Source: Saprospiraceae bacterium (GTDB lineage Bacteria > Bacteroidota > Bacteroidia > Chitinophagales > Saprospiraceae). Taken from it: DNA of 64,000 nt. Numbering within the stretch: position 1 is the stretch's first letter; every line of letters starts with the position of its first letter. This document shows, piece after piece, positions 15,967 to 25,330 of the stretch. The translations under genes were made by a program, and so were the position numbers. The notes beneath the pieces were generated by a model that saw only the letters and a list, made by a program, of their open reading frames with translations, ran no database searches and had not been told where the DNA came from. Where the stretch lies: the NCBI GenBank assembly GCA_022841745.1, contig JALHQW010000021.1:49950-113949 (forward strand), in the 5' to 3' direction.

Positions 15967-18096
15967 TCAATCCTCGTCCTTCTGCGTCGCCCTGTGCTCC
16001 GCAATCAGCCTTTGCTGAATATCCGGCGGTGCAGGAGCGTACTCGGCGAACTTCCGGCTGAACTTCGCCTTGCCCTGCGAAATGGAGCGCAGCGTTGAGG
16101 AGTATTGGTACATCTCGGCCAGCGGTACACGGGCCATGATTTTCTGATAGTGGTCATCGGAATCCATGCCCATGATGATGGCCCGGCGGGTTTGCAGGTC
16201 GCCCATGATATCGCCCATCACTTCCCCGTCGCATAGGATTTCTAAATCGTAAATCGGCTCCATGATCTGTGCGCCCGCCTTTTCGAAATTGGCCCGGAAG
16301 GCTTGGATACTGGCCGTCATGAACGCCATATCGTTCGAGTCAACCGGGTGCATCTTGCCGTCGTAAATGCTCACCCGGATGTCTTGGCAGTTGGAACCAG
16401 TGAGCGGGCCTTCCTCCATTTTTTGCAGAACGCCTTTTTTGATGGCTCCAGAGAAACGGGCGTCAATCGAGCCACCGACGATGCACCAGTAGAAGGCCAA
16501 CTGCCCACCCCAAGGTAGTTGCTCCACATCCTTCTGGCGGGTGGTAAGACCATGCGGGTCGGGCATGCCATCATGGTACGGTTCTATGCGCATGTGAACC
16601 TCGGCAAATTGGCCAGCACCGCCCGTCTGCTTCTTGTGGCGGTACACCTCGTTCGACTCCTTGGTGATGGTCTCCCGATAGGGTATCCTCGGTTTGATGA
16701 AATCCATGTTCACCCCGAACTCCTGCTCGACGCGGTGCTTCACGAGGTCGAGGTGCAGTTGTCCCTGGCCTTCCAATATCGTCTGCTTCAAAGTGGCAGA
16801 TTGGATGACCTTCAGCGTGGGGTCCTCCTCAGAAATAGAATGAAGCGCCTTCATCAATTTCTCCATATCGTTCTTGTTGGGTGGGTTCACGGCAACCTCG
16901 ATGCGGGAGTTGGGGAAATGAATCGGGTCTATCTTGCGGTCAACGCCTTTTTTGTTCAGCGTTTGGTTGGTATGCGAATTTTTCAGCTTCACCGTGCAGC
17001 CTAGGTCGCCCGCCTTCAGTTGGTCGGTGGCCTCCCGGTTCTTGCCATTGGCGAGGAAAAGCTGACCGAAGCGCTCCACCGTACGATTGTCGGCGTTGAT
17101 GAGTTCGTCGCCAGCGCGCAGCACACCCGAAAACACCTTGAAGTAGGAAATGACACCCACCCGTGGTTCGTTGTGAGTCTTGAAGATGAAAATAGTGGTG
17201 TCTCCCTTGCTGTCGCAGTTGAGTTCGCCGCCGTCTTCCAATTTTACGCTGGCCCGTTCGGCAGGCGAGGGGCACACGTCGTTGATGAAGCCCATGATGC
17301 GCCCGCTACCCATGTTCTTTGTTGCGGAGCAACAGAAGAGTGGGTAAATGGAACGGTTGGCAATGGCCAATCTTAGGCCAGCGGCCAAGTCATCCTCAGA
17401 TAGGTTGCCCTCCTCAAAATAGCGCTCCATGAGGGCCTCGTCGTTCTCGGCAGCGGCCTCTACGATGGCTCGGTGCATCGCATCTGCACGGCCTTTCTCT
17501 GCATCTGGAATGGGTTTTTTCTCTGGTTTTCCGCCGTTGGCTGGAAAAACATACATCACCATGCGCAGGGCATCAATGATGGTGTTGAAGCCAGTGCCTG
17601 GGTTCAACGGATATTGGAACGGCATCACTTTGCTGCCGAAACGTGCCCTTGCCTGATCCACGGTGGCATCGAAGTCGGCCTTTTCATGGTCAACCTGGTT
17701 TACGATAAAAAGGCAAGGTGTATCGAAATTCTCGACGTATTCCCAAAGCAGTTCTGTGCCCACTTCCACGCCGCTCTTTGCGTTCAGCACCATGAGGGCA
17801 GTGGAGGATACTTTTAGCGAAGCGACCACCTCTCCCACGAAATCGTCGGAGCCGGGCGTGTCCAACACGTTGATTTTGTTGCCCCGCCAGTCGTCGTGCA
17901 TGAGGGTGGAGAAAATGGAGTTGCCGCGCTCGTGCTCAATGTCGGTGTAGTCGGACACGGTGTTCTGTTCTTGCACCGTGCCCCTGCGACTGATGCCACC
18001 GGACTCGAAGAGCATCGTCTCGGCCAAGGTCGTCTTGCCGCAGCCAGGGTGGCCGAGCATGACGACGTTGCGGATGTTGCTGGTGTCGTAAGTCAT
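15967..18096 (-). CDS. Elongation factor G-like GTPase (EF-G2-type paralogue)
   Basis: 709 residues, full EF-G length. G1 is GHPGCGKTT (~15-23), G3 DTPGSDDFVGE, G4 NQVD; followed by domains II-V ending in a Met/Arg-rich segment (RRAIIMGMDS) as in domain V. Differences from housekeeping EF-G: switch I reads ERGNSI instead of ERGITI, and the catalytic His of DTPGH is Ser. Those changes are seen in EF-G2/FusA2-like proteins, whose role is often stress- or ribosome-recycling-related rather than bulk translocation. Probable cytoplasmic ribosome-associated GTPase with slow or altered hydrolysis. Not next to rpsL/rpsG/tuf, supporting paralogue status. Confidence 0.88.
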   Translation of the reverse strand: MTYDTSNIRNVVMLGHPGCGKTTLAETMLFESGGISRRGTVQEQNTVSDYTDIEHERGNSIFSTLMHDDWRGNKINVLDTPGSDDFVGEVVASLKVSSTALMVLNAKSGVEVGTELLWEYVENFDTPCLFIVNQVDHEKADFDATVDQARARFGSKVMPFQYPLNPGTGFNTIIDALRMVMYVFPANGGKPEKKPIPDAEKGRADAMHRAIVEAAAENDEALMERYFEEGNLSEDDLAAGLRLAIANRSIYPLFCCSATKNMGSGRIMGFINDVCPSPAERASVKLEDGGELNCDSKGDTTIFIFKTHNEPRVGVISYFKVFSGVLRAGDELINADNRTVERFGQLFLANGKNREATDQLKAGDLGCTVKLKNSHTNQTLNKKGVDRKIDPIHFPNSRIEVAVNPPNKNDMEKLMKALHSISEEDPTLKVIQSATLKQTILEGQGQLHLDLVKHRVEQEFGVNMDFIKPRIPYRETITKESNEVYRHKKQTGGAGQFAEVHMRIEPYHDGMPDPHGLTTRQKDVEQLPWGGQLAFYWCIVGGSIDARFSGAIKKGVLQKMEEGPLTGSNCQDIRVSIYDGKMHPVDSNDMAFMTASIQAFRANFEKAGAQIMEPIYDLEILCDGEVMGDIMGDLQTRRAIIMGMDSDDHYQKIMARVPLAEMYQYSSTLRSISQGKAKFSRKFAEYAPAPPDIQQRLIAEHRATQKDED

Positions 18097-18447
18097 AATG
18101 CTAACGTTTGTTGGTTTACTCGCTGTTGGGTGTCCGTCTTTGGCTCGATTCGGTTAGTAAAAGGGAACAAGACCCAACAAACGACAAAAGAAATTATTGA
18201 GAATTCGAGGCGTGAACTTATTAAATAACGGCTACTAAAAAAACTTTTTTTCAATAAAGCACGGCTCAAGGCCGGAATGCCGCCAAATAGCCTCGCCAGT
18301 TGTCAAATTTCCACCTCGTCGTGAACAATGAGGCGTTTTGTTGTTTGTTTTGCTGGCAAAAGTTTCGCCGCAAAAGAAGAATCGGCAGCCGCGCTGGGTG
18401 GTGACCAAAATCTGGGCACTGACTAAGAAAAGTCATACAATACTGAC
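18097..18447. other. Divergent intergenic region between EF-G2 and Nudix genes
   Basis: 351 bases without a supported gene. It should carry promoters for both divergent genes; I see no clear repeat or RNA structure. Confidence 0.5.
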
Positions 18448-19080
18448 ATGACCGACCTGATTGGAAGGATTACGGAAAGGATGAACGCCCCGCTGCCGGG
18501 CCGCCCCGCCCATTTGCAGATGGCGCACATCACCCGGCGGCACTACGTGGACGCACCCGCCGAGGCAAGGCAGGCGGCGGTGCTCATGGCGCTATTCCCC
18601 AAAAATGATGAGTGGCATATCCTTTTCATCGAGCGGAATGCCAACGACCGTGACCACCACGGCGGGCAAATCGGCTTCCCCGGAGGCAAGGCAGAACTGG
18701 GCGATGCTTCCATGCTCGCCACGGCACTGCGGGAAGCAGAGGAGGAAGTCGGCATAGGGCGGGAGGAGGTGAAGGTCATCGGTGGGCTGACGGAGCTTTA
18801 CATCCCCGTCAGCAATTTTCAGGTACATCCGTTTTTGGGCTATCTGGAGGAGAAACCCAATTACCTGTTGCAGGCCGAGGAGGTGAACGACGTACTGGAG
18901 GTTCCGCTCTCGCATTTCATGCAGCCCCATATCCGCCGCTCGACCGACATCCGCATTGCGCCGCAAATAACCTTGAAGCAAGTACCCTATTTCGATGTGC
19001 AGGGCCGGGTGCTTTGGGGTGCAACCGCCATGATGCTCAACGAGTTGTTGGAAATCATCGGCGGGTCTCCAAGGGCATGA
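18448..19080 (+). CDS. Nudix hydrolase, CoA pyrophosphatase type
   Basis: 210 residues. Contains the UPF0035/NudL-type signature: HHGGQIGFPGGK followed by the Nudix helix TALREAEEEVGI (about 70-107). This subfamily cleaves CoA and related nucleoside diphosphate derivatives to 3',5'-ADP and 4'-phosphopantetheine with Mg/Mn. No signal peptide; cytoplasmic. Substrate inferred from signature. Confidence 0.9.
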   Translation: MTDLIGRITERMNAPLPGRPAHLQMAHITRRHYVDAPAEARQAAVLMALFPKNDEWHILFIERNANDRDHHGGQIGFPGGKAELGDASMLATALREAEEEVGIGREEVKVIGGLTELYIPVSNFQVHPFLGYLEEKPNYLLQAEEVNDVLEVPLSHFMQPHIRRSTDIRIAPQITLKQVPYFDVQGRVLWGATAMMLNELLEIIGGSPRA

Positions 19081-19230
19081 CCAAAGCTGTTTGTCTATTT
19101 TTTGCTACACACTATCCGCTTTTTGAACAAACTCCACAGATTTTCGGGTTTTATTCAAACAAGGCCATGCTTTTTACAGTTGATTACATGAGATTTGCTG
19201 TTGAAAACCAAACACTTATTATCCAAGAAA

Positions 19231-19698
19231 ATGACATCATACCGCAAAACATCCGGCTTTAGGTTCGACGGAATCACAGGGGTGCTTATCCTTGTTGGCT
19301 TCCTAGTAGCCATGTACTTCATCGTCAAGTACACCCTGATTGCCCTCACCTTCGTGGCGCCGCTCCTGCTCATCGCCACCCTGCTCATTGACCATACCGT
19401 AGTCACCAATTACCTGAAATGGATTGGCACTACCTTGAAATCCAATTGGCCATTGGGCGTAGGTGCCATCTTGTTCACCATCTTCGGCTATGCGCTGGTG
19501 TTCCCTTTCCTATTTGGTAAGGCAATACTGAAAAAGAAGTTCAAACAGGCCAAACAGCAATTCGAAAACGAGCGCCAAGGCGAGTTGATTGATTTCGAAG
19601 AGATTGAGAGCAAGCCCAACAAGGAAAAACCACTCGAATTGCCCGAACTGAAAAAGCAGCCGGGTGGCAGTGCGTATGACAAGTATTTTGAGGAGTGA
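19231..19698 (+). CDS. Small membrane protein of unknown function
   Basis: 155 residues from ATG 19231 (MTSYRKTSGFRFDG); an upstream in-frame ATG at 19195 is possible. Two or three hydrophobic segments (GVLILVGFLVAMYFIV; ALTFVAPLLLIATLLI; GVGAILFTIFGYALVFPFLF) followed by a charged cytosolic tail with Glu/Lys-rich helix and the end GGSAYDKYFEE. No known family. Stop codon lies inside a 7-bp tandem repeat. Confidence 0.7.
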   Translation: MTSYRKTSGFRFDGITGVLILVGFLVAMYFIVKYTLIALTFVAPLLLIATLLIDHTVVTNYLKWIGTTLKSNWPLGVGAILFTIFGYALVFPFLFGKAILKKKFKQAKQQFENERQGELIDFEEIESKPNKEKPLELPELKKQPGGSAYDKYFEE

Positions 19699-19722
19699 TT
19701 GGTGATTGGTGACTCGTGATTG
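19695..19722. repeat. 7-bp tandem repeat over a stop codon
   Basis: Four units of GTGATTG, the third degenerate (GTGACTC). The first unit contains the TGA stop of the membrane-protein gene. Simple-sequence expansion at a gene end. Confidence 0.7.
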
Positions 19723-19909
19723 GGGGCTGCTGGAATATTTGCCAACACGAAGCTTTATAGAATAAGCAACAAGCCCATTCCACCGAAGGTGGAAAAGACA
19801 TAAGAAATCATAAAAAATCTGCGTCTTTCTGCGTCAAAAAACTGTGTCAATATTTTTCCGAATTCCGCCATTCCGCAATCCTTGTCATTCCCGCAGGGAA
19901 CCTATTCCC

Positions 19910-22189
19910 TCAGTTCCCCTGCGCATCCACCGATGCAATCGCTGCCATGTTCACGATATTGTCCACTTCGGTGCCTTTCGGCAATAAGTGGATGGGCTTC
20001 GCAAGGCCGATGATGAGCGGCCCAATAGAATGGGCGCTGCTCATATGCCGTACCAGCCGCAGGCTGATATTGGCGGCATCGAGGTTCGGGAAAATGAGCA
20101 GGTTCGGCTGGCGGCGGCGGAGGTTGGCAAAGGGGTAATGCTCGGCCAATAGCTCTGGGTTGAAGGCCACATCGGGCTGCACGGGACCGTCCACCATGAG
20201 GTCGGGGCGGCGGGCGCTGACCAAGGCTACGGCCTCCCTCACCTTCTCCGTTTCAGGGGTGCGCACCGCACCAAAATTCGAGAACGAAAGCATGGCAATC
20301 CTCGGCTCTATGCGCATCCGCTCCATTTCCTCGGCGGCCATCAGCGTAATTTCCGCCATCTGCGCAGAAGTCGGGTTGATATTCACGGCAGCATCCGCAA
20401 AGACGTAGGTCTTGAGCTCGTGCTGCAACAGGTACATGCCCGCCACGAGCTTGCCTTTCTCTTTCGCACCAATAATGCGCAGGGCTGGCCGCAGCACGTC
20501 AATGTATTGCACGGTAGCGCCCGCCACCATGCCGTCGGCGTGGCCTTGTTGCACCATCATGGCACCGAAGTTGAAGTAGTTCTTCAGGTCGAAATCGGCT
20601 TGGCTCAGGGTTACGCCCTTTCGTTGGCGCAGCCGATAATATTCCTTCACATAATCCTCACGGTGCGGCCAGAGCTTAGGCTCGATGATTTCAATGCCCT
20701 CTGGACTATGGTGCAGTTCTTCAAAATGCTGCAACAGTTCCTGCCTGTTTTTTGCCAATAAAACAGGCTTGGCGTAGCCTTCCGACACGATTTCGCTGGC
20801 CGCCCAGATGACCTTCGGGTGGTCGGCCTCTGGGAACACGATGCGCCTGGGGTCTTTTTTTGCGAGGGTGTAAATATTGCGCATGAACTCCCTCGACCAA
20901 TCCACTTTTTGCCGGAGCGTTTCCCGATAGGCTTCAAGGTCGAGCTGCTTTTGCGCCACCCCACTGTGCATAGCTGCCGCTGCCACCGCCGACGAAGCCG
21001 CCACTAGTACCCGGTGGTCGAAGGGCTTGGGTATGATATAATCTGGCCCGAAGCTGAGGCTCATGTCATCGTAGGCCCGCTTGACGGAGTCGGGCACTTC
21101 TTCCTTGGCGAGGTTGGCCAGGGCCTTGGCCGCTGCCAGCTTCATTTCCTCGTTGATGGCCGTGGCCTCCACGTCCAATGCCCCCCGAAAGATGAAGGGG
21201 AAGCCAAGCACGTTGTTCACCTGGTTGGGGTAGTCGCTGCGGCCAGTGGCCACAATGGCGTCAGGCCTTGCTTGCTTCGCAATGGGGTACTCCACCTCCG
21301 GGTCGGGGTTGGCCATGGCGAAAATGATAGGTCGCTCGGCCATGGATTGGAGCATTTCGGGTGTCAGCAAATTGGCCTTGGAGACTCCGCAAAACGCATC
21401 GGCGCCCCGCATGGCATCCTCCAGCGTGTGGGCCTTTGTTTTTCGATAAAATTGCTGCTTGTAAGGGTTGCTGTCATCGTCGCCCCGGCCTTGCCAGAGA
21501 ACGCCTTTGCTGTCGGTCATCAGGATGTTTTCCAGCTTCACGCCCAGCGTTACGTAGAAGTTTGCGCAAGCGATGCCAGCCGCCCCCGCCCCGCTGATGA
21601 CCATTTTGAGTTGCCCCAAGTCCTTGCCCACCAGTTCCGCCGCATTCAGCAGTGCCGCCCCTGAGATGATGGCCGTACCATGTTGGTCGTCGTGGAAAAC
21701 GGGGATGTCCAGCTCCCGCTTCAATGTTTCTTCGATGTAAAAACACTCCGGTGCCTTAATGTCCTCCAGGTTGATGCCACCGAAGGTCGGCGCTATATTG
21801 CGCACGGTGCGTATGACCTCGTCGGGGTCTTCCGTGTTCACCTCGATGTCGAACACGTCCACGTCGGCGAAGCGTTTGAACAGCACACCCTTGCCTTCCA
21901 TCACAGGCTTGCCGGCCAGGGCGCCGATATTGCCGAGACCGAGCACCGCCGTGCCGTTGCTGACCACTGCCACGAGGTTGCCCTTGGCCGTATAGCGCCG
22001 GGCCAGTGAGGGGTCTTTTGCGATTTCGAGGCAAGGCTGCGCCACGCCGGGCGTATAGGCGAGCGAGAGGTCGCCCTGGGTGACGCAGGGTTTGGTGGGC
22101 ACGACTTCGATTTTCCCTCTCCGAGGAAATTCATGGTATTGCAGCGCAGCTTTGCGCAAGCCTTCTAATTTGGAATCGGGTTGTGACAT
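19910..22189 (-). CDS. maeB: NADP-dependent malic enzyme (MaeB type, with phosphotransacetylase-like domain)
   Basis: 759 residues from ATG 22189 ([11 protein letters not shown]). N-terminal ~430 residues are the malic enzyme: YTPGVAQP, then [16 protein letters not shown] and the nucleotide-binding GAGAAGIAC. The C-terminal ~330 residues are a phosphotransacetylase-like domain ([15 protein letters not shown]), which in MaeB is regulatory (acetyl-CoA sensing) rather than catalytic. Converts malate to pyruvate and CO2 with NADPH formation; feeds gluconeogenic growth and lipid synthesis. Full length for the family. Monocistronic. Confidence 0.95.
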   Translation of the reverse strand: MSQPDSKLEGLRKAALQYHEFPRRGKIEVVPTKPCVTQGDLSLAYTPGVAQPCLEIAKDPSLARRYTAKGNLVAVVSNGTAVLGLGNIGALAGKPVMEGKGVLFKRFADVDVFDIEVNTEDPDEVIRTVRNIAPTFGGINLEDIKAPECFYIEETLKRELDIPVFHDDQHGTAIISGAALLNAAELVGKDLGQLKMVISGAGAAGIACANFYVTLGVKLENILMTDSKGVLWQGRGDDDSNPYKQQFYRKTKAHTLEDAMRGADAFCGVSKANLLTPEMLQSMAERPIIFAMANPDPEVEYPIAKQARPDAIVATGRSDYPNQVNNVLGFPFIFRGALDVEATAINEEMKLAAAKALANLAKEEVPDSVKRAYDDMSLSFGPDYIIPKPFDHRVLVAASSAVAAAAMHSGVAQKQLDLEAYRETLRQKVDWSREFMRNIYTLAKKDPRRIVFPEADHPKVIWAASEIVSEGYAKPVLLAKNRQELLQHFEELHHSPEGIEIIEPKLWPHREDYVKEYYRLRQRKGVTLSQADFDLKNYFNFGAMMVQQGHADGMVAGATVQYIDVLRPALRIIGAKEKGKLVAGMYLLQHELKTYVFADAAVNINPTSAQMAEITLMAAEEMERMRIEPRIAMLSFSNFGAVRTPETEKVREAVALVSARRPDLMVDGPVQPDVAFNPELLAEHYPFANLRRRQPNLLIFPNLDAANISLRLVRHMSSAHSIGPLIIGLAKPIHLLPKGTEVDNIVNMAAIASVDAQGN

Positions 22190-22404
22190 GGTCAGGAAAG
22201 TTGGTTTAAACAATGCCGCAAAATGTAAGGAAAAGGCGGGAGCTTTGATGATTTTTGGTACTTTTAATAAGGTAAAATATCAGTAGTTGGAGCTACTTTT
22301 TTTATTCCATACAACCGCTGCGTACTGCCTCCGCCTCTTAACCACAATTACGCTCGCCAAAGAAAGGAACCTCGCAAAACTACAATTGAGATGCCTTGAA
22401 ATAC

Positions 22405-22440
22405 AAAGAGGCATGGGGACAAATGCCTCATGCCTCTTTT
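22405..22440 (-). terminator. Hairpin terminator of the FadL-type gene
   Basis: Stem aaagaggcatg at 22405-22415 pairs with 22429-22439. It lies about 20 bases past the stop of the leftward porin gene and is followed on that strand by a T-rich stretch. Confidence 0.65.
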
Positions 22441-22458
22441 ACTTAATTGCCTTATGGT

Positions 22459-23820
22459 TTATTTACCAAACCCATAGCTCACGCCCAAAAGCACCACATC
22501 GGTGTGCATGCTGCTTGTGATTTCGCTGCCGGGGACTTTGCCAAGGGGGCTGTCAGCAGTTATCATCATCGGGTTCATCAATTGCCCGGTCACGTCCTCG
22601 CCGATGCCACGGTGGTAGGTCAGGTGGATGCCCAGGTTATCGGTAAACTTATAACTGAAGCCTGCCTGTACGGCGTGCTTGATGACTGCAGGGGCAGCAG
22701 ATGAGAAGAACACATTGTCCTCTGTGATAGGGTTGGAACTATAGGTGTAGCCGAGGCGAATGGGCAATTTTTCTACAATTTTCAATTGAAGCCCTGCGGC
22801 AACAACCGTCACGTTTTTCCAACCAAACCCAGCGACGGCGCCAGTCGGGAAGCCGTTCTCGCCAATTACCCAACCGGTTTTTTCAAAGCCATCTGTTTTC
22901 TCGTAATTAATCATACGGTAGTCCACGGCAAAGTCAAATTTCTCATGGGTATAGGCGGCACCTGCGCTGAAAATAGCAGGGTAGTTCATCTTGAAATTGG
23001 TCACTGGGGCTGCCGAGCCGTCCAGGTACTCGCCTTCAATTTCAAGCTCCTTGAAATACTGTGGGCTTTTGTATGCCAAGCCGAAATTGATGCCAGTTGG
23101 GAGGTGGAAGAACAGGCCAGCCTGTGCGCCAATGCCCAATGCAGAAGCCTTCTCACCGAGCGGGTAGCCCTTTTCGGAAGGTGCAGCAATTGGTACGGGT
23201 TCAATGAGCAGGGAAGAATAATTGAAGGTCGGGGCGATGCCAAAGGAAACGCCCTCCGTCAGCTCATAGGCAGCTGTCAGCCCCAATTGCATCAATTGGT
23301 AGTTGGAGTTCAGGTGGCCAAAACCAAACATGCTTTGCGGGTACAGCAGCGGGTTGGAGGCGTTTGGGTTAAAATCTGGGTTGTCGGGCGTCGGCAGCTC
23401 CGTGGTAGCGGGGTAGTCCACGCCGAAGCCACTAATGCCGAAAGCAGAGATGCCAAAAGCGAATTTGCTGTCCGGTTTGGCGAAAATTGCACCCAAGGTT
23501 GGCAGCGGTGATGCACCCTTTTCGTCATTGGTCGTGCCGCTGATTTCAAAAGTTCCGCCTTGGCCGTCTGGTTGTGTCACTTTGGCGTAAACCGAAGGGG
23601 CAGCCGTGAAATAGGCGACGCTGAGCCCCGCTTCGTTGCGGTCAAAAGCCGTGATGGAGGCCGGGTTCCATTGCAGCGCACCGGTGGGGTCGAGTGGAAG
23701 GGCCGTGCCGGCACCGCCCATCGAGAAGTTGACGGCTCCAGCGCCTTGGAGTACGTGGCCTGTTTGTGCCAACAATGTAGCTGCGAGTATGGTGAAAATG
23801 GAAATAAGCAGGTTTTTCAT
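22459..23820 (-). CDS. OmpP1/FadL family outer-membrane transporter
   Basis: 453 residues. Signal peptide MKNLLISIFTILAATLLAQ, then the FadL N-terminal hatch signature GAGAVNFSMGGAGTALPLDPTGALQWNPA, followed by a 14-strand barrel-like pattern of alternating residues ending in the aromatic YGFGK. The family imports hydrophobic compounds such as long-chain fatty acids or aromatics. Substrate unknown. Single gene with its own terminator. Confidence 0.92.
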   Translation of the reverse strand: MKNLLISIFTILAATLLAQTGHVLQGAGAVNFSMGGAGTALPLDPTGALQWNPASITAFDRNEAGLSVAYFTAAPSVYAKVTQPDGQGGTFEISGTTNDEKGASPLPTLGAIFAKPDSKFAFGISAFGISGFGVDYPATTELPTPDNPDFNPNASNPLLYPQSMFGFGHLNSNYQLMQLGLTAAYELTEGVSFGIAPTFNYSSLLIEPVPIAAPSEKGYPLGEKASALGIGAQAGLFFHLPTGINFGLAYKSPQYFKELEIEGEYLDGSAAPVTNFKMNYPAIFSAGAAYTHEKFDFAVDYRMINYEKTDGFEKTGWVIGENGFPTGAVAGFGWKNVTVVAAGLQLKIVEKLPIRLGYTYSSNPITEDNVFFSSAAPAVIKHAVQAGFSYKFTDNLGIHLTYHRGIGEDVTGQLMNPMMITADSPLGKVPGSEITSSMHTDVVLLGVSYGFGK

Positions 23821-24471
23821 GATTCCGTTTTTTTAATCCGCCGTTTCGTCCGATTATGGGGCAAAGCCGCCGGGTTTCGGTGAACAATTAACGAGTGCTT
23901 GCCTATTGTAAAGCGGTTTAAAATTGCGGGGATACCTGTTTTTAAAGGGTGATATGGGTCACATTAGCGGCTCTGAAAGGGAAGGAGATTTATCATCCAA
24001 AACATTGATAAACAGCAGCTTAAAATCCGATTCTTTCTTTTGTTAAAACATGAGCGGAATATGGTGAAATGCTTGCCCTTTTTTAATTTAGCAGCGCTCC
24101 TTTGTCTATATTTGAGTTTAATGGATGGGGCCTATTGATAACATGTATTCCCTATTCGATTCAATAGATACTCGCATTTAAAATTGATGGTAGGCACCCT
24201 TCGAGAGGAGGGGTTATCAAACCCCGGAGTTCCGGAACTTCGGGGTTTGATAACCCCTCCTCTCGAAGATGACTGCAAACTTGCTCAACCCGAATATCCA
24301 TTTCAAAGGCGACTATCTATAATAAGCAATAAGGTTTCACTAAAAACTCATTAATGACTTATATTGCGTCAGCACTGATTTTTGTCAATAAAATGGAGGA
24401 TAATATTTAGCTGGCTAAGTGCGGGCAGCTGCTAATTTCGCCACGATATATCTACCAAAATAAATCAGGAC
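23821..24471. other. Long intergenic region holding a large palindrome
   Basis: About 650 AT-rich bases without a supported gene; contains the 70-bp palindrome at 24199-24268. Promoters for the divergent porin and hyp genes are expected here. Confidence 0.5.
24199..24268. repeat. 70-bp near-perfect palindrome (element family A, copy 1)
   Basis: Arms of 28 bp pair perfectly (cttcgagaggaggggttatc... with its complement), and the loop is itself a palindrome (agttccggaact). It is preceded by cgcatttaaaattgatg. A related copy with the same flank lies at 26675-26762, so this is a dispersed element. Confidence 0.85.
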
Positions 24472-24660
24472 ATGAAGAAATGGCTCCTACTTCTTGCGGC
24501 TTTCATGCCCTTCATCGCCTCCGCCCACGACGGCCACGGCATTTTTGATGCAAGCAATATCCTGCACTACATCACCACGCCCGAACATGCCCTACCGCTT
24601 GGCGGCGGCATTGTGCTGATGGGACTGGTGTTGCGGAGCAGGAGCAAGAAGGCTGTTTGA
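24472..24660 (+). CDS. Small His-rich exported/membrane protein next to hyp genes
   Basis: 62 residues. Signal peptide (WLLLLAAFMPFIASA) then HDGHGIFDASNILHY and a hydrophobic segment (GGGIVLMGLVL) with an RSRSKK tail. The HDGHG start of the mature part suggests metal binding. It resembles the N-terminus of HupE/UreJ nickel permeases but is far too short to be one. Context with hypABC suggests a role in nickel or hydrogenase maturation. Role is inferred. Confidence 0.6.
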   Translation: MKKWLLLLAAFMPFIASAHDGHGIFDASNILHYITTPEHALPLGGGIVLMGLVLRSRSKKAV

Positions 24661-24720
24661 CCTCACCCCCGACCCCTCTTCCCGCCGTGCGGGACAAGCA
24701 CTACGAGGAGAGGGGAGTAA
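24661..24720. repeat. Dispersed CTCACCCCCGRCCCCTC element
   Basis: This short spacer carries cctcacccccgacccctctt and a matching purine-rich right half (gaggagaggggagtaa). The same opening motif recurs at 62228-62245. It looks like a GC-rich dispersed repeat and fills the gap between the small protein gene and hypA. Confidence 0.55.
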
Positions 24721-24729
24721 ACCCGCACC

Positions 24730-25074
24730 ATGCACGAACTTTCCATCATCTCCAGCATCGTCCAAATTGCTGAGGCCGAGGTAGAAAAGGCCGGGGCGCA
24801 GCGGGTCGAGTCCATCGAACTGGACATCGGCGAACTGGCGGGCATCGAGTTCTCGGCACTGGATTTTGCATGGGAGGTCGGCGTGAGCCAAACGGTGCTG
24901 GAAGGTGCCGAGCGACATATCCACCGCATCGGCGGGGAGGCGAGGTGCAACGAGTGTGAAACTGTTTTTGACATGCAGGCACTGTACGACCCATGCCCGA
25001 GTTGCGGGTCTTATTGTAGCGAAATATTGAAAGGTAAAGAACTGAGCGTCAAGGCGTTGACAATCAGCCCCTGA
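24730..25074 (+). CDS. hypA: Hydrogenase maturation nickel metallochaperone HypA
   Basis: 114 residues. N-terminus MHELSIISSIV holds His2, the nickel ligand; the zinc site is formed by CNEC (~77-80) and CPSCGSYC (~95-102). HypA with HypB inserts Ni into [NiFe]-hydrogenase. Full length for the family. Its stop lies within the left arm of a 36-bp inverted repeat. Confidence 0.95.
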   Translation: MHELSIISSIVQIAEAEVEKAGAQRVESIELDIGELAGIEFSALDFAWEVGVSQTVLEGAERHIHRIGGEARCNECETVFDMQALYDPCPSCGSYCSEILKGKELSVKALTISP

Positions 25075-25316
25075 CCCCTAAAGGGCAGAGGCGTTTGGTT
25101 CTACAAATCCACTATCAATTTGATTTCAGATATAAGATAGACGATTTCAGATATAAGATTGTGGAGTGCCGAGTCAAGCCCAAAATGCTTTGATTCGGCG
25201 GCAAATCGCAATTCTGCAATCATAAATCGCCAATTAATCTAAAATCATATATCGTCTATCTTACTTCTTAAATCAAAAAATAGAACCAATCGCCTCTGCC
25301 CTTTAGGGGTCAGGGG
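25068..25316. repeat. Inverted-repeat element between hypA and hypB (family B, copy 1)
   Basis: Outer arms 25068-25103 and 25281-25316 are 36-bp inverted repeats with a single mismatch (cccctgacccctaaagggca). Inside them lies a second inverted pair, ttgatttcagatataagata at 25120 onward and its partner ending at 25276. The inner pair recurs at 26173-26344 and 30892-31050. The left arm overlaps the hypA stop. Confidence 0.85.
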
Positions 25317-25330
25317 TAAAACCACCTCTT

